Source: Atlantibacter subterraneus
Lineage (GTDB): Bacteria > Pseudomonadota > Gammaproteobacteria > Enterobacterales > Enterobacteriaceae
Assembly: GCF_027853245.1 (NCBI RefSeq)
Contig: NZ_JAPTZM010000007.1
Length of the DNA stretch: 64,000 bases
Reading direction: 5' to 3' (one strand)
The notes beneath the pieces were generated by a model. That model searched no databases. It was given only the letters and a program-made list of their open reading frames with translations, and had not been told where the DNA came from. The translations under genes were made by a program, and so were the position numbers. Positions 1 through 7,653 of this stretch are shown piece by piece (the stretch's first letter is position 1; the number at the start of each line of letters is the position of its first letter).

Positions 1-108
1 CAGAACGGTAGTGATGGCAGCAGTCAGGGTAGTTTTACCGTGGTCAACGTGGCCGATAGTACCAACGTTGACGTGCGGTTTTGTACGTTCAAATTTTTCT
101 TTAGACAC
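1..108 (-). CDS. tufA: Elongation factor Tu, N-terminal fragment
   Basis: Only the first 36 codons lie in the window; the gene runs off the left edge. Reading leftwards from a GTG start at 108, the translation begins M-S-K-E-K-F-E-R-T-K-P-H-V-N-V-G and reaches the GHVDHGKTTLT phosphate-binding loop, which is diagnostic of EF-Tu. EF-Tu carries aminoacyl-tRNA to the ribosome in its GTP form. It is the last gene of the str operon here, 70 bases after the fusA stop. That position marks it as the tufA copy; enterobacteria normally carry a second copy, tufB, elsewhere. The GTG start is the usual one for tufA. Confidence 0.95.
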   Translation of the reverse strand, partial: MSKEKFERTKPHVNVGTIGHVDHGKTTLTAAITTVL

Positions 109-178
109 GGCTATATTCCTTACTATAGTGCTCTCCCCAACAGGAGAGAGCACGGGACATTAGTTTTAACCCCGGGGC
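109..178 (-). other. fusA-tufA intercistronic region with hairpin
   Basis: This 70-base gap separates the fusA stop from the tufA GTG. It contains an inverted repeat, GTGCTCTC at 128-135 and GAGAGCAC at 146-153. No run of T follows on the minus strand, so it looks like an mRNA processing or folding element rather than a terminator. Confidence 0.4.
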
Positions 179-2293
179 TTATTTGCCACGAGCTTCAATT
201 ACGGCCTGAGCAACGTTGTTCGGCGCATCATCATACTTCAGGAATTCCATAGTATAAGATGCACGACCTTTGGTCAGAGAACGCAGCTGAGTTGCATATC
301 CGAACATTTCAGACAGCGGAACTTCAGCGTGGATCTTAACGCCAGTAACGTCAGATTCCTGACCGCGCAGCATACCACGACGACGGCTCAAGTCACCGAT
401 AACGTCACCGGTATTCTCTTCCGGAGTTTCTACTTCAACCTTCATGATCGGCTCAAGCAGAACAGGTTTCGCTTTCTTAAAGCCTTCTTTAAAGGCGATA
501 GAAGCGGCCAGTTTAAACGCCAGTTCAGAGGAGTCAACGTCATGGTAAGAACCGAAGTGCAGACGAATACCCATGTCTACTACCGGGTAACCCGCCAGCG
601 GACCAGACTTCAACTGCTCCTGGATACCTTTATCAACGGCAGGGATGTATTCGCCAGGAATTACACCACCTTTGATGTCGTTGACGAACTCGTAACCTTT
701 CGGATTCGAGCCCGGCTCCAGCGGGTACATGTCGATAACAACATGACCGTACTGACCACGACCACCAGACTGCTTAGCGTGTTTACCTTCAATATCGGTA
801 ACTTTCGCGCGAATCGCTTCGCGGTAAGCAACCTGAGGTTTACCCACGTTAGCTTCAACGTTGAACTCGCGCTTCATACGGTCAACGATGATGTCCAGGT
901 GCAGTTCGCCCATACCCGCGATGATGGTCTGGTTAGATTCTTCATCAGTCCATACGCGGAATGACGGGTCTTCTTTAGCCAGACGGCCCAGAGCCAGACC
1001 CATTTTTTCCTGGTCAGCTTTGGTTTTCGGTTCTACGGCGATGGAGATTACCGGCTCAGGGAATTCCATACGCTCCAGAATGATCGGCGAGTTCGGATCA
1101 CACAGAGTATCACCCGTAGTCACGTCTTTCAGACCGATAGCAGCCGCGATGTCGCCTGCGCGAACTTCTTTGATCTCTTCACGTTTGTTAGCGTGCATCT
1201 GTACGATACGGCCAAAACGCTCACGAGCGGCTTTCACGGAGTTCAGTACGGTATCACCAGAGTTAACCACGCCAGAGTACACGCGGAAGAACGTCAGGTT
1301 ACCTACGAACGGGTCGGTCGCGATTTTGAACGCCAGTGCAGAGAACGGCTCGTCATCGCTAGCGTGACGCTCAGCCGGAGTATCTTTACCGTCATCCAGC
1401 ATACCGTTGATCGCAGGTACGTCAGTCGGTGCCGGCAGGTAATCGATTACCGCATCCAGCATTGCCTGAACACCTTTGTTCTTAAATGCAGAACCACAGG
1501 TTACCAGGATGATTTCGTTGTTCAGAACGCGCTGACGCAGAGCTTTCTTGATTTCTTCCTCGGTCAGCTCTTCGCCGCCCAGGTATTTTTCCATCAGCTC
1601 TTCAGAAGCTTCAGCAGCAGATTCGATCAGATTCTGGTGCCATTCTTCAGCCAGGTCCTGCATATCAGCCGGGATATCTTCGTATTCGAAGGTCACGCCC
1701 TGATCTGCATCGTTCCAGTTGATGGCTTTCATTTTCACCAGGTCAACAACACCGGTGAAACCTTCTTCAGCACCAATCGCCAGCTGCAGCGGAACCGGGT
1801 TCGCGCCCAGACGGGATTTGATCTGACCAACAACTTTCAGGAAGTTCGCACCCATACGGTCCATTTTGTTAACGAACGCGATACGCGGAACTTTATATTT
1901 GTTTGCCTGACGCCATACGGTTTCAGACTGCGGCTGAACACCACCAACTGCGCAGTAAACCATTACCGCACCGTCAAGCACACGCATGGAACGTTCTACT
2001 TCAATGGTGAAGTCAACGTGGCCCGGGGTGTCGATGATGTTTACGCGATGCGGTTCATACTGCTTAGCCATACCAGACCAGAACGCAGTAGTCGCTGCGG
2101 AGGTGATGGTGATACCACGCTCCTGCTCCTGCTCCATCCAGTCCATGGTAGCGGCGCCGTCATGAACTTCACCGATTTTATGGTTTACACCGGTGTAGAA
2201 CAGAATACGTTCGGTAGTAGTGGTTTTACCGGCGTCGATGTGTGCACTGATACCGATGTTACGGTAGCGTGCAATGGGTGTTGTACGAGCCAT
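179..2293 (-). CDS. fusA: Elongation factor G
   Basis: The 704-residue protein is the full enterobacterial length of EF-G, the GTPase that drives tRNA-mRNA translocation on the ribosome and, with RRF, ribosome recycling. The N-terminus carries the GTPase motifs in order: AHIDAGKTTTTERIL (about residues 17-31), the switch II motif DTPGHVDF (about 88-95) and NKMD (about 142-145). Domains III-V follow, ending in the conserved MEFLKYDDAPNNVAQAVIEARGK tail. The ATG at 2291-2293 has a good ribosome-binding sequence and sits 97 bases after rpsG. It is third in the str operon. Residues in domains III and V associated with fusidic acid resistance show nothing unusual that I can judge by eye. Confidence 0.98.
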   Translation of the reverse strand: MARTTPIARYRNIGISAHIDAGKTTTTERILFYTGVNHKIGEVHDGAATMDWMEQEQERGITITSAATTAFWSGMAKQYEPHRVNIIDTPGHVDFTIEVERSMRVLDGAVMVYCAVGGVQPQSETVWRQANKYKVPRIAFVNKMDRMGANFLKVVGQIKSRLGANPVPLQLAIGAEEGFTGVVDLVKMKAINWNDADQGVTFEYEDIPADMQDLAEEWHQNLIESAAEASEELMEKYLGGEELTEEEIKKALRQRVLNNEIILVTCGSAFKNKGVQAMLDAVIDYLPAPTDVPAINGMLDDGKDTPAERHASDDEPFSALAFKIATDPFVGNLTFFRVYSGVVNSGDTVLNSVKAARERFGRIVQMHANKREEIKEVRAGDIAAAIGLKDVTTGDTLCDPNSPIILERMEFPEPVISIAVEPKTKADQEKMGLALGRLAKEDPSFRVWTDEESNQTIIAGMGELHLDIIVDRMKREFNVEANVGKPQVAYREAIRAKVTDIEGKHAKQSGGRGQYGHVVIDMYPLEPGSNPKGYEFVNDIKGGVIPGEYIPAVDKGIQEQLKSGPLAGYPVVDMGIRLHFGSYHDVDSSELAFKLAASIAFKEGFKKAKPVLLEPIMKVEVETPEENTGDVIGDLSRRRGMLRGQESDVTGVKIHAEVPLSEMFGYATQLRSLTKGRASYTMEFLKYDDAPNNVAQAVIEARGK

Positions 2294-2390
2294 TTGATTC
2301 CTCGTTTATTGCATTAGGCGTTCAGATTAAGTTAACCAGTGCGGGCAACCCAACTGAAGCGCCCGCCTGGTGACTATCATTCCGAAGGGA

Positions 2391-2861
2391 TTACCAACGG
2401 TAGTGTGCGAACGCCTTGTTGGCTTCTGCCATACGGTGAACGTCTTCACGTTTCTTCACTGCAGTACCTTTGTTGTCTGCAGCGTCAGTGAGTTCGTTCG
2501 CCAGGCGCAGAGCCATGGATTTATCACCGCGTTTACGAGCAGCTTCAACGATCCAACGCATTGCCAGAGCATTACGACGGACCGGACGAACTTCAACTGG
2601 AACCTGATAAGTAGAACCACCAACGCGGCGGGACTTAACTTCGACAGTCGGACGAACGTTGTCCAGAGCGACTTCGAAAGCTTCCAGTTCATTTTTACCA
2701 GAGCGTTGAGCCAGGGTCTCAAGAGCACTGTATACGATGGCTTCTGCAGTAGATTTTTTACCATCTACCATCAGGATATTTACAAATTTAGCCAGCAGTT
2801 CTGATCCGAACTTCGGATCCGGCAGAATTTTACGCTGACCAATGACGCGACGACGTGGCAT
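2391..2861 (-). CDS. rpsG: 30S ribosomal protein S7
   Basis: The 156-residue protein begins PRRRVIGQRKILPDPKFGSE, typical of bacterial S7. S7 is the primary binding protein that nucleates assembly of the 30S head on the 3' domain of 16S rRNA and contacts the E-site tRNA. This is the short form ending at ..NKAFAHYRW; E. coli K-12 carries a C-terminal extension of about 23 residues that is absent here, as in most relatives. It is second in the str operon. In E. coli, S7 represses translation of the operon by binding the rpsL-rpsG intercistronic RNA. Confidence 0.97.
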   Translation of the reverse strand: MPRRRVIGQRKILPDPKFGSELLAKFVNILMVDGKKSTAEAIVYSALETLAQRSGKNELEAFEVALDNVRPTVEVKSRRVGGSTYQVPVEVRPVRRNALAMRWIVEAARKRGDKSMALRLANELTDAADNKGTAVKKREDVHRMAEANKAFAHYRW

Positions 2862-2956
2862 GGAAATACTCCGTTGTTAATTCAGGATTGTCCAAAACTC
2901 TACGAGTTTAGTTTGACAGTAATATAAAACGTTTGGCCTTACTTAACGGAGAACCA
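2862..2956 (-). promoter_or_regulatory. rpsL-rpsG intercistronic region, probable S7 autoregulatory RNA
   Basis: This 95-base gap between rpsL and rpsG corresponds in position and length to the region where S7 binds str-operon mRNA in E. coli and limits translation of rpsG and downstream genes. The assignment rests on position and family knowledge. I did not fold the RNA. Confidence 0.5.
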
Positions 2957-3331
2957 TTAAGCCTTAGGACGCTTCACGCCGTACTTGGAGCGAGCTTGCT
3001 TACGGTCTTTAACGCCGGAGCAGTCAAGCGCACCGCGAACGGTGTGGTAACGAACACCCGGGAGGTCTTTAACACGACCGCCACGGATCAGGATCACGGA
3101 GTGCTCCTGCAGGTTGTGACCTTCACCACCGATGTAGGAAGTCACTTCAAAACCGTTTGTCAGACGAACACGGCACACTTTACGCAGAGCGGAGTTCGGT
3201 TTTTTCGGGGTGGTGGTATATACGCGAGTACATACGCCACGTTTTTGCGGGCATGCTTCCAGCGCCGGCACGTTGCTTTTTGCAACTTTGCGAGAGCGTG
3301 GTTTGCGTACCAGCTGGTTAACTGTTGCCAT
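2957..3331 (-). CDS. rpsL: 30S ribosomal protein S12
   Basis: The 124-residue S12 sits in the decoding centre and controls accuracy. The sequence is nearly invariant with E. coli; by memory the one visible difference is Ser rather than Ala in the PRSRKVAKS segment (residue 13). The streptomycin-determining positions are wild type: Lys43 in TTPKKPNS and Lys88 in GRVKDLPG (numbering with Met1), with Pro91 unchanged, so a streptomycin-sensitive allele is predicted. It is the first gene of the str operon. The promoter lies in the 124 bases between its ATG and the tusB stop. Confidence 0.98.
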   Translation of the reverse strand: MATVNQLVRKPRSRKVAKSNVPALEACPQKRGVCTRVYTTTPKKPNSALRKVCRVRLTNGFEVTSYIGGEGHNLQEHSVILIRGGRVKDLPGVRYHTVRGALDCSGVKDRKQARSKYGVKRPKA

Positions 3332-3455
3332 TAAATAGCTCCTGGTTTTAGCTTTTGCTTCGTAAACACGTAATAAATCGACCTCATATAATATGAGGAC
3401 GCAGAATTTTATGGCTCTGTCGAAAAGGAGTCAAGAAATATACAGCGATCTCGGG
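3332..3455 (-). promoter_or_regulatory. str operon promoter and leader region
   Basis: The gap between tusB and rpsL should hold the principal promoter of the str operon, as in E. coli. A perfect 17-base palindrome, CCTCATATAATATGAGG, lies at 3382-3398 and contains a -10-like TATATAAT-type stretch on both strands. On the minus strand a TTCGACA element about 20 bases upstream is a possible -35. The exact start site cannot be fixed by eye. Confidence 0.5.
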
Positions 3456-3743
3456 CTACCAGTTCATCTGTCCAGGGTGCGTAATGGCCAATCTGACGAA
3501 GTCATTATAGCTAACCCTGCCGATATCGGTCGAAATTTGACCACTCAAACCTCTCGCAACAATGTCATTTTCCAGCGCGTAAAGGGATATGGGGGCCTGC
3601 TGTAATAATTCAAGGAAGGAAGTGCCTGCGATACCGGCCGCCACGCCATCCTGAATCAGCAAGACATCATCGCCGGGCGCAAGCATCCGCAGGAAGCCCG
3701 TGAAATCCATCTGCCATGGCGAACGCGTTAAGGTATGCAGCAT
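3456..3743 (-). CDS. tusB: tRNA 2-thiouridine relay protein TusB
   Basis: The 95-residue protein begins MLHTLTRSPWQMDF and matches the DsrH/TusB family in length and sequence. In the TusBCD complex it helps relay persulfide sulfur from TusA to TusE and MnmA, which makes the 2-thiouridine at wobble position 34 of Lys, Glu and Gln tRNAs. TusB itself lacks the catalytic cysteine, which is in TusD. It follows tusC by 7 bases and is the last gene before the str operon. Confidence 0.93.
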   Translation of the reverse strand: MLHTLTRSPWQMDFTGFLRMLAPGDDVLLIQDGVAAGIAGTSFLELLQQAPISLYALENDIVARGLSGQISTDIGRVSYNDFVRLAITHPGQMNW

Positions 3744-3750
3744 TGAAACC

Positions 3751-4113
3751 TCAGAAACGTAAAATCACATCGTACTGGCTAAGCGTGTCCCGCAGTTGCA
3801 CACTGTCCAGCGCTTCTGCCTCCACAACAAACTCGCTGGCGTCCGGGTCCAGCCCGCGTTCGCGCAACGAGTCGGCGCATAGCCAGCAGTTCTCAATATC
3901 GTAGAGTGCCAGCAGTTTGAAAGTGGCAATATAGTCGCGCGCCAGGATCTCGCCGGGCTGTTGGCCTGCCAGGATTTGAAAAACGCCGTCGCCAATAAAG
4001 AAAACGCCCAACTCATCGCTTAGCGCCGATGTCGCCAACAGCGCGTCCAGCCCTTCACGCCCTGCTGAGGTACCATGGGGCGCGGAAGAAAAAACAAACG
4101 CGACACGGTTCAT
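3751..4113 (-). CDS. tusC: tRNA 2-thiouridine relay protein TusC
   Basis: The 120-residue protein belongs to the DsrF/TusC family: a beta-alpha N-terminus MNRVAFVFSSAPHGTSAGREGLD, central IGDGVFQILAGQQP and C-terminal YDVILRF. It is a structural subunit of the TusBCD hexamer that carries sulfur toward MnmA for wobble-base thiolation. Its ATG overlaps the tusD stop in a TGATG arrangement, indicating translational coupling. Confidence 0.95.
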   Translation of the reverse strand: MNRVAFVFSSAPHGTSAGREGLDALLATSALSDELGVFFIGDGVFQILAGQQPGEILARDYIATFKLLALYDIENCWLCADSLRERGLDPDASEFVVEAEALDSVQLRDTLSQYDVILRF

Positions 4114-4499
4114 CAGAATTGCACCATACGATCGCTGGTCAGCGCCGCTTCAGCCAGTGCGCCAAGGCCACTTAACGTAAATCCTGGCTGTAGATTAGCG
4201 CCAGGCAAATTGAGTTGATGCGCCTGTTCGTCGTCGGTGATACCGCGTCGTAACGCCGCCGCGACGCAAATGTGCAGCGCCACACCCTGCTCTTCACTTA
4301 AGCGTTGCCAGGCGCGCACCATATCAAACTCATCGCTGGCAGGGGACGTCAGCTGATTGGCGTTATAAACGCCTTCCCGATAAAAGAAGACGCTTTCCAC
4401 ACGATGCCCTTCGTCAATGACAGCTCTGGCGAATTGGTAAGCGCTGCTGGCTTGCTGCGTGCCATACGCCGGGCCGGTAACCATAAGCGCAAATCGCAT
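4113..4499 (-). CDS. tusD: Sulfurtransferase TusD
   Basis: The 128-residue DsrE/TusD family protein is the sulfur-carrying subunit of TusBCD. The persulfide cysteine is at residue 78 in VALHICVAAALRRG, the position used by E. coli TusD. The N-terminal motif MRFALMVTGPAYGTQQASSAYQFA is typical. It overlaps the yheO stop by one base (TAATG) and the tusC start by one base, so yheO-tusD-tusC-tusB is probably one transcript. Confidence 0.95.
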   Translation of the reverse strand: MRFALMVTGPAYGTQQASSAYQFARAVIDEGHRVESVFFYREGVYNANQLTSPASDEFDMVRAWQRLSEEQGVALHICVAAALRRGITDDEQAHQLNLPGANLQPGFTLSGLGALAEAALTSDRMVQF

Positions 4500-5227
4500 T
4501 AGCGTTCTTGCCCGGTAAAATCGCCGCTCTTGAACTGGCGAATATAGAGATAAACCGTGTGTTTGGAGATGTTCAATCGATCGGCGACCTGGTTGATGGC
4601 ATCTTTAATATCGAAAATACCTTTCTCATAGAGGTTGAGCACAATCTGGCGGTTCTTGGCATTGTTGGAGACATTGCGATCCGCGTTGACCTCTTCAATG
4701 GTGAATTCCAGCGTTTGCATCACCAGGTCTTCCACCGAGGAGGCGAAGTTAACCGAGGATGGCACTTCCTGATCCTGGGTTTCCGGCGGCACAAAGGTGC
4801 TCATAATCTGCGAGAACGGCACGTCGAGATTCATATTGATGCACAACAGGCCGATTACCCGCTGATCGCGGTTGCGGATAGCAATAGTGACAGACTTCAT
4901 CAGCACGCCGCTTTTGGCGCGGGTGAAATAGCACTTCGACACGCTGCTGTCGGCACCGGTCATATCATGCAGCATACGCAGCGCCAGGTCGGTTATCGGC
5001 GAACCAATTTTTCGCCCGGTGTGTTCGCCGTTCGCGATGCGGATGGCGGAGCATTTCAGGTCCTGCAAAGAGTGCAACACGATTTCGCAATGTGAGCCAA
5101 TTAGCATGGCTAACCCGTCCACTACCGCTTCATAGGATTTAAGAATATCGAAATCAGTTTGATCAAAAGGACGTTGGTCCAGTAAATCAAGTTCACTGGT
5201 CTCGTTAGTTAAAAGCGAATTGGACAT
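4499..5227 (-). CDS. yheO: YheO-family transcriptional regulator
   Basis: The 242-residue protein has a PAS-like YheO sensory domain (about residues 25-150, with IGSHCEIVLHSLQDLKCSAIRIANGEHTGR) and a C-terminal helix-turn-helix (about 195-235, EKGIFDIKDAINQVADRLNISKHTVYLYIRQFK). Related DauR proteins control amino-acid catabolism genes, but the ligand and targets here are unknown. Its stop overlaps the tusD start, so it leads the tus transcript. The physiological link is not established; it may simply share a promoter. The start ATG at 5225-5227 gives a length like that of the E. coli protein. Confidence 0.88.
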   Translation of the reverse strand: MSNSLLTNETSELDLLDQRPFDQTDFDILKSYEAVVDGLAMLIGSHCEIVLHSLQDLKCSAIRIANGEHTGRKIGSPITDLALRMLHDMTGADSSVSKCYFTRAKSGVLMKSVTIAIRNRDQRVIGLLCINMNLDVPFSQIMSTFVPPETQDQEVPSSVNFASSVEDLVMQTLEFTIEEVNADRNVSNNAKNRQIVLNLYEKGIFDIKDAINQVADRLNISKHTVYLYIRQFKSGDFTGQER

Positions 5228-5413
5228 GAAAGAATACCACCCTATACATAGAGCCTGTCGTATTTCGGTGTCAGGGCAGACTCATCACTCAGTTGTTACG
5301 CAAACAGATAAAGTAATACAGCGTCAGACGTGTTTTCCAGTGTTAATTATACCCGTCATCTTTCGGGTTGCCTGTGCCCAGGCCTGAAACATAACGGACA
5401 AATTCCCTGCGGC

Positions 5414-5447
5414 AAATAAAAAACCGCCGCCTGGCAGGCGGCGGTTT
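5414..5447 (-). terminator. Rho-independent terminator of fkpA
   Basis: On the minus strand a GC-rich hairpin with arms AAACCGCCGCC and GGCGGCGGTTT (5421-5447) is followed by a T-rich run, starting 11 bases after the fkpA stop. It ends fkpA transcription upstream of yheO. Confidence 0.85.
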
Positions 5448-5458
5448 CACACTCTTGC

Positions 5459-6274
5459 TTATTGCTTAGCGTCGTCGCCAGCAGCGGCTTTCTCATCTGC
5501 TTGCGGCGCGGCATCGGCTTTCGGAGCCGGTTTGATGTCCAGCAGCTCTACGTCAAACACCAGGGTAGAGTTGGCAGGAATGCCCGGTACGCCATTTTTA
5601 CCGTAAGCCAGCTCTGGTGGGATAACCAGCTTAATTTTGCCGCCTTTCTTGATGTTTTTAAGGCCTTCAGTCCAGCCCGGGATCACACCGTCAAGACGGA
5701 AAGAGAGCGGCTCGCCACGGGTGTATGAGTTATCAAACTCTTTACCGTCAACCAGCGTCCCTTTGTAGTTCACCACAACGGTGTCGCTGTCTTTAGGCGC
5801 TTCGCCAGTACCGGCTTTTTCTACTTTGTACAGCAGGCCGGTAGAGGAGGTTTTCACACCTTTTTCTTTTGCGAAGGTATCACGGTAGGCTTTGCCTTTA
5901 TCGGCGTTTTCTTTCGCGTCTTTTTCCATCTTCTCTTGCGCTGAGGCTTTCACACGCGCTTCAAACGCCTGGAGAGTCTGCTCAATTTCCTGATCGGAAA
6001 GTTTGCTCTTATCAGCAAATGCGTCCTGAACACCGGCAATCAGCTGTGCTTTATCTAATTTAATGCCCAGCTTTTCTTGTTCTTTTAATGAGTTTTCCAT
6101 GTAACGACCCAGCGAAGCACCCAGCGCATAAGCTGATTTCTGGTCATCATTTTGGAATGCTGATTTGCTCTCGGCAGAGGCAGCAGGCGCGGCCGCAGGA
6201 GCAGCAAACGCAGGTGCATTCAGAGCAACGGCCAGAGTGGTCGCCAGCAGCGTGACTTTAAACAGTGATTTCAT
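5459..6274 (-). CDS. fkpA: Periplasmic FKBP-type peptidyl-prolyl isomerase and chaperone
   Basis: The 271-residue precursor has a signal peptide (MKSLFKVTLLATTLAVALNAPAFA, cleavage after about residue 25), an N-terminal helical dimerisation and chaperone domain (about 40-145) and a C-terminal FKBP domain (about 150-250) with the VVVNYKGTLVDGKEFDNSY, VIPGWTEGL and IPPELAYG motifs. It folds periplasmic and outer-membrane proteins. The tail is Ala/Asp/Lys rich. It stands alone between a sigma-E-type promoter and a strong terminator, and is divergent from slyX. Confidence 0.97.
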   Translation of the reverse strand: MKSLFKVTLLATTLAVALNAPAFAAPAAAPAASAESKSAFQNDDQKSAYALGASLGRYMENSLKEQEKLGIKLDKAQLIAGVQDAFADKSKLSDQEIEQTLQAFEARVKASAQEKMEKDAKENADKGKAYRDTFAKEKGVKTSSTGLLYKVEKAGTGEAPKDSDTVVVNYKGTLVDGKEFDNSYTRGEPLSFRLDGVIPGWTEGLKNIKKGGKIKLVIPPELAYGKNGVPGIPANSTLVFDVELLDIKPAPKADAAPQADEKAAAGDDAKQ

Positions 6275-6385
6275 CCATTTCTCCAGAACCGGGGCCTCTC
6301 ACCCCGGATTAATATCAGCAAAGAGGCTTACTATAACGTCGAGGAAGAAATCTACACAATCTTCGGGCCCGTTATAGGATCAAAA

Positions 6386-6413
6386 TGAGACTATTTTTGT
6401 ATGCAGAAGTTTC
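6386..6413 (-). promoter_or_regulatory. Sigma-E-type promoter for fkpA
   Basis: On the minus strand GAAACTT (complement of 6407-6413) is followed by a 16-base spacer and TCTCA (complement of 6386-6390), close to the RpoE consensus GGAACTT-N16-TCTGA. It lies about 110 bases ahead of the fkpA ATG. The E. coli gene is a known sigma-E regulon member, which supports the assignment. Confidence 0.75.
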
Positions 6414-6498
6414 ATCTCCGGTAAATCATCGCTGCAAACACCCTGTTTTTTCGCGTAAAATCCCAAAACTTATTTAAACGCTGTCAGAGAGGTTAGTC

Positions 6499-6717
6499 AT
6501 GCAGCATCAATCGACCGAACAACGGCTGGCAGAGCTTGAAAGTCGTCTTGCATTTCAGGAAATTACCATCGAAGAGTTAAACCAGACGGTAACGGCCCAC
6601 GAGCTGGAGATGGTTAAGCTGCGGGAGCATCTTAGGTTATTAGTGGAAAAGCTGAAGGCCACACAACCTTCGATGGTCGCGTCGCAGTCTGAAGAAACGC
6701 CCCCACCGCATTATTGA
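6499..6717 (+). CDS. slyX: SlyX small coiled-coil protein
   Basis: The 72-residue protein is almost entirely a predicted coiled coil (QRLAELESRLAFQEITIEELNQTVTAHELEMVKLREHLRLLVEKL) with a short Pro/His tail ending PPPHY, as in the SlyX family. The function is unknown. It is divergent from fkpA and convergent with slyD, sharing a bidirectional terminator. The ATG has a GAGAGG sequence at a suitable distance. Confidence 0.92.
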   Translation: MQHQSTEQRLAELESRLAFQEITIEELNQTVTAHELEMVKLREHLRLLVEKLKATQPSMVASQSEETPPPHY

Positions 6718-6725
6718 GAGCAATA

Positions 6726-6750
6726 AAAAAGGCAGCCAGGCTGCCTTTTT
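6726..6750. terminator. Bidirectional terminator between slyX and slyD
   Basis: The arms AAAAAGGCAGC (6726-6736) and GCTGCCTTTTT (6740-6750) form a stem with a CAG loop and T runs on both strands, placed between the convergent slyX and slyD stops. Confidence 0.88.
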
Positions 6751-6761
6751 CGTTTTCGCGC

Positions 6762-7349
6762 TTAGTGGCAACCGCAGCCGCCGTTGCCGCCGCAACCGCC
6801 TTTGCCGTGCTCGTGGCCGTGTTCATGGCCGTGACCGCCGCAGCAGCCGTCGTGACCGTGGTCATGATCGTGGTCATGGCCATGCGCGCCGTGAACGTGG
6901 CCATGAGCCAGTTCTTCTTCGGTCGCTTCGCGGATCGCCACAACTTCCACGTTGAATTTCAGATTTTGTCCAGCCAGCATGTGGTTGCCGTCGACCACAA
7001 CGTGATCGTCTTCCACTTCAGTGATTTCAACCGGAACCGGGCCCTGGTCAGTTTCAGCCAGGAAACGCATGCCAACCTGCAGTTCGTCAACGCCCATGAA
7101 TACGTCTTTGGGTACGCGCTGCACCAGGTTTTCGTCATACTGGCCGTAAGCGTCGTTGGCACCCACAGCAACGTCGAATTTATCGCCGACGTCGTGGCCT
7201 TCCAGCGCATTTTCCAGACCGGAAATCAGTGAGCCATGACCATGAAGATAGTCCAGCGGTGCACTCACCGGAGACTCATCCACCAATACACCGTCTTCTG
7301 TACGTACCTGATAGGCCAGGCTGACCACCAGGTCTTTTGCTACTTTCAT
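6762..7349 (-). CDS. slyD: FKBP-type prolyl isomerase SlyD with metal-binding tail
   Basis: The 195-residue protein has an FKBP core interrupted by an IF (insert-in-flap) chaperone domain (about residues 1-146: MKVAKDLVVSLAYQVRTEDG, LDYLHGHGSLISGLE, DAYGQYDENLVQRVPKDVF) and a long C-terminal tail very rich in His, Cys, Asp and Gly (from about 147). SlyD is a cytoplasmic folding helper and nickel store that serves [NiFe]-hydrogenase maturation with HypB; it is also the host factor needed for phiX174 lysis. I chose the ATG at 7347-7349 because it has an AGGAG site and starts at the conserved MKVAKD; an in-frame upstream extension to 7466 is not conserved. Confidence 0.96.
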   Translation of the reverse strand: MKVAKDLVVSLAYQVRTEDGVLVDESPVSAPLDYLHGHGSLISGLENALEGHDVGDKFDVAVGANDAYGQYDENLVQRVPKDVFMGVDELQVGMRFLAETDQGPVPVEITEVEDDHVVVDGNHMLAGQNLKFNVEVVAIREATEEELAHGHVHGAHGHDHDHDHGHDGCCGGHGHEHGHEHGKGGCGGNGGCGCH

Positions 7350-7443
7350 GATATCTCCTGAGCGTGGAAAAATTTCTGGCGCCGATTGTAACGGAAATCG
7401 ACGCCTGTGTACCCCTAAGCTTAAAAAAAGCTGGTCGATCGCG

Positions 7444-7638
7444 CTAGTCGGGATGGAAAATCCCAATTACTTGCTCTTGCTCGCGCACATGCGACTGGGC
7501 AGATTTATCCGCCTCACGCATTTGATGGCCACACTTAACGCATTCAACAATATCGACATTATTTTCGCGCCACATTGCCAGCGAATCCTGCGCCTGGCAG
7601 GACGGACAAACCGCCCCGGCTATAAATCTTTTACGCAC
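7444..7638 (-). CDS. yheV: YheV-family putative zinc-ribbon protein
   Basis: The 64-residue protein has two CXXC pairs, CPSC and CVKC, spaced as in a small zinc ribbon, and the conserved tail EQVIGIFHPD of the YheV family. Function unknown. The start is GTG (complement of 7636-7638), beginning MRKRFIAGAVCPSC. It lies 15 bases after the kefB stop and 94 bases before slyD, so it is probably co-transcribed with kefG-kefB. Confidence 0.88.
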   Translation of the reverse strand: MRKRFIAGAVCPSCQAQDSLAMWRENNVDIVECVKCGHQMREADKSAQSHVREQEQVIGIFHPD

Positions 7639-7653
7639 TGCGGTACCTCGTTA

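Noticed and set aside
1193..2317. Long open frame opposite fusA
   Set aside because: It is a mirror frame created by the codon bias of fusA; the translation resembles no family, and fusA itself is certain.
2957..3331. Possible streptomycin-resistance mutation in rpsL
   Set aside because: Lys43, Lys88 and Pro91 are all wild type; the Ser near residue 13 is away from the known resistance positions.
6780..6900. Repeat-rich stretch suggestive of a minisatellite
   Set aside because: It encodes the His/Cys/Asp-rich metal-binding tail of SlyD, whose repeated codons explain the pattern.
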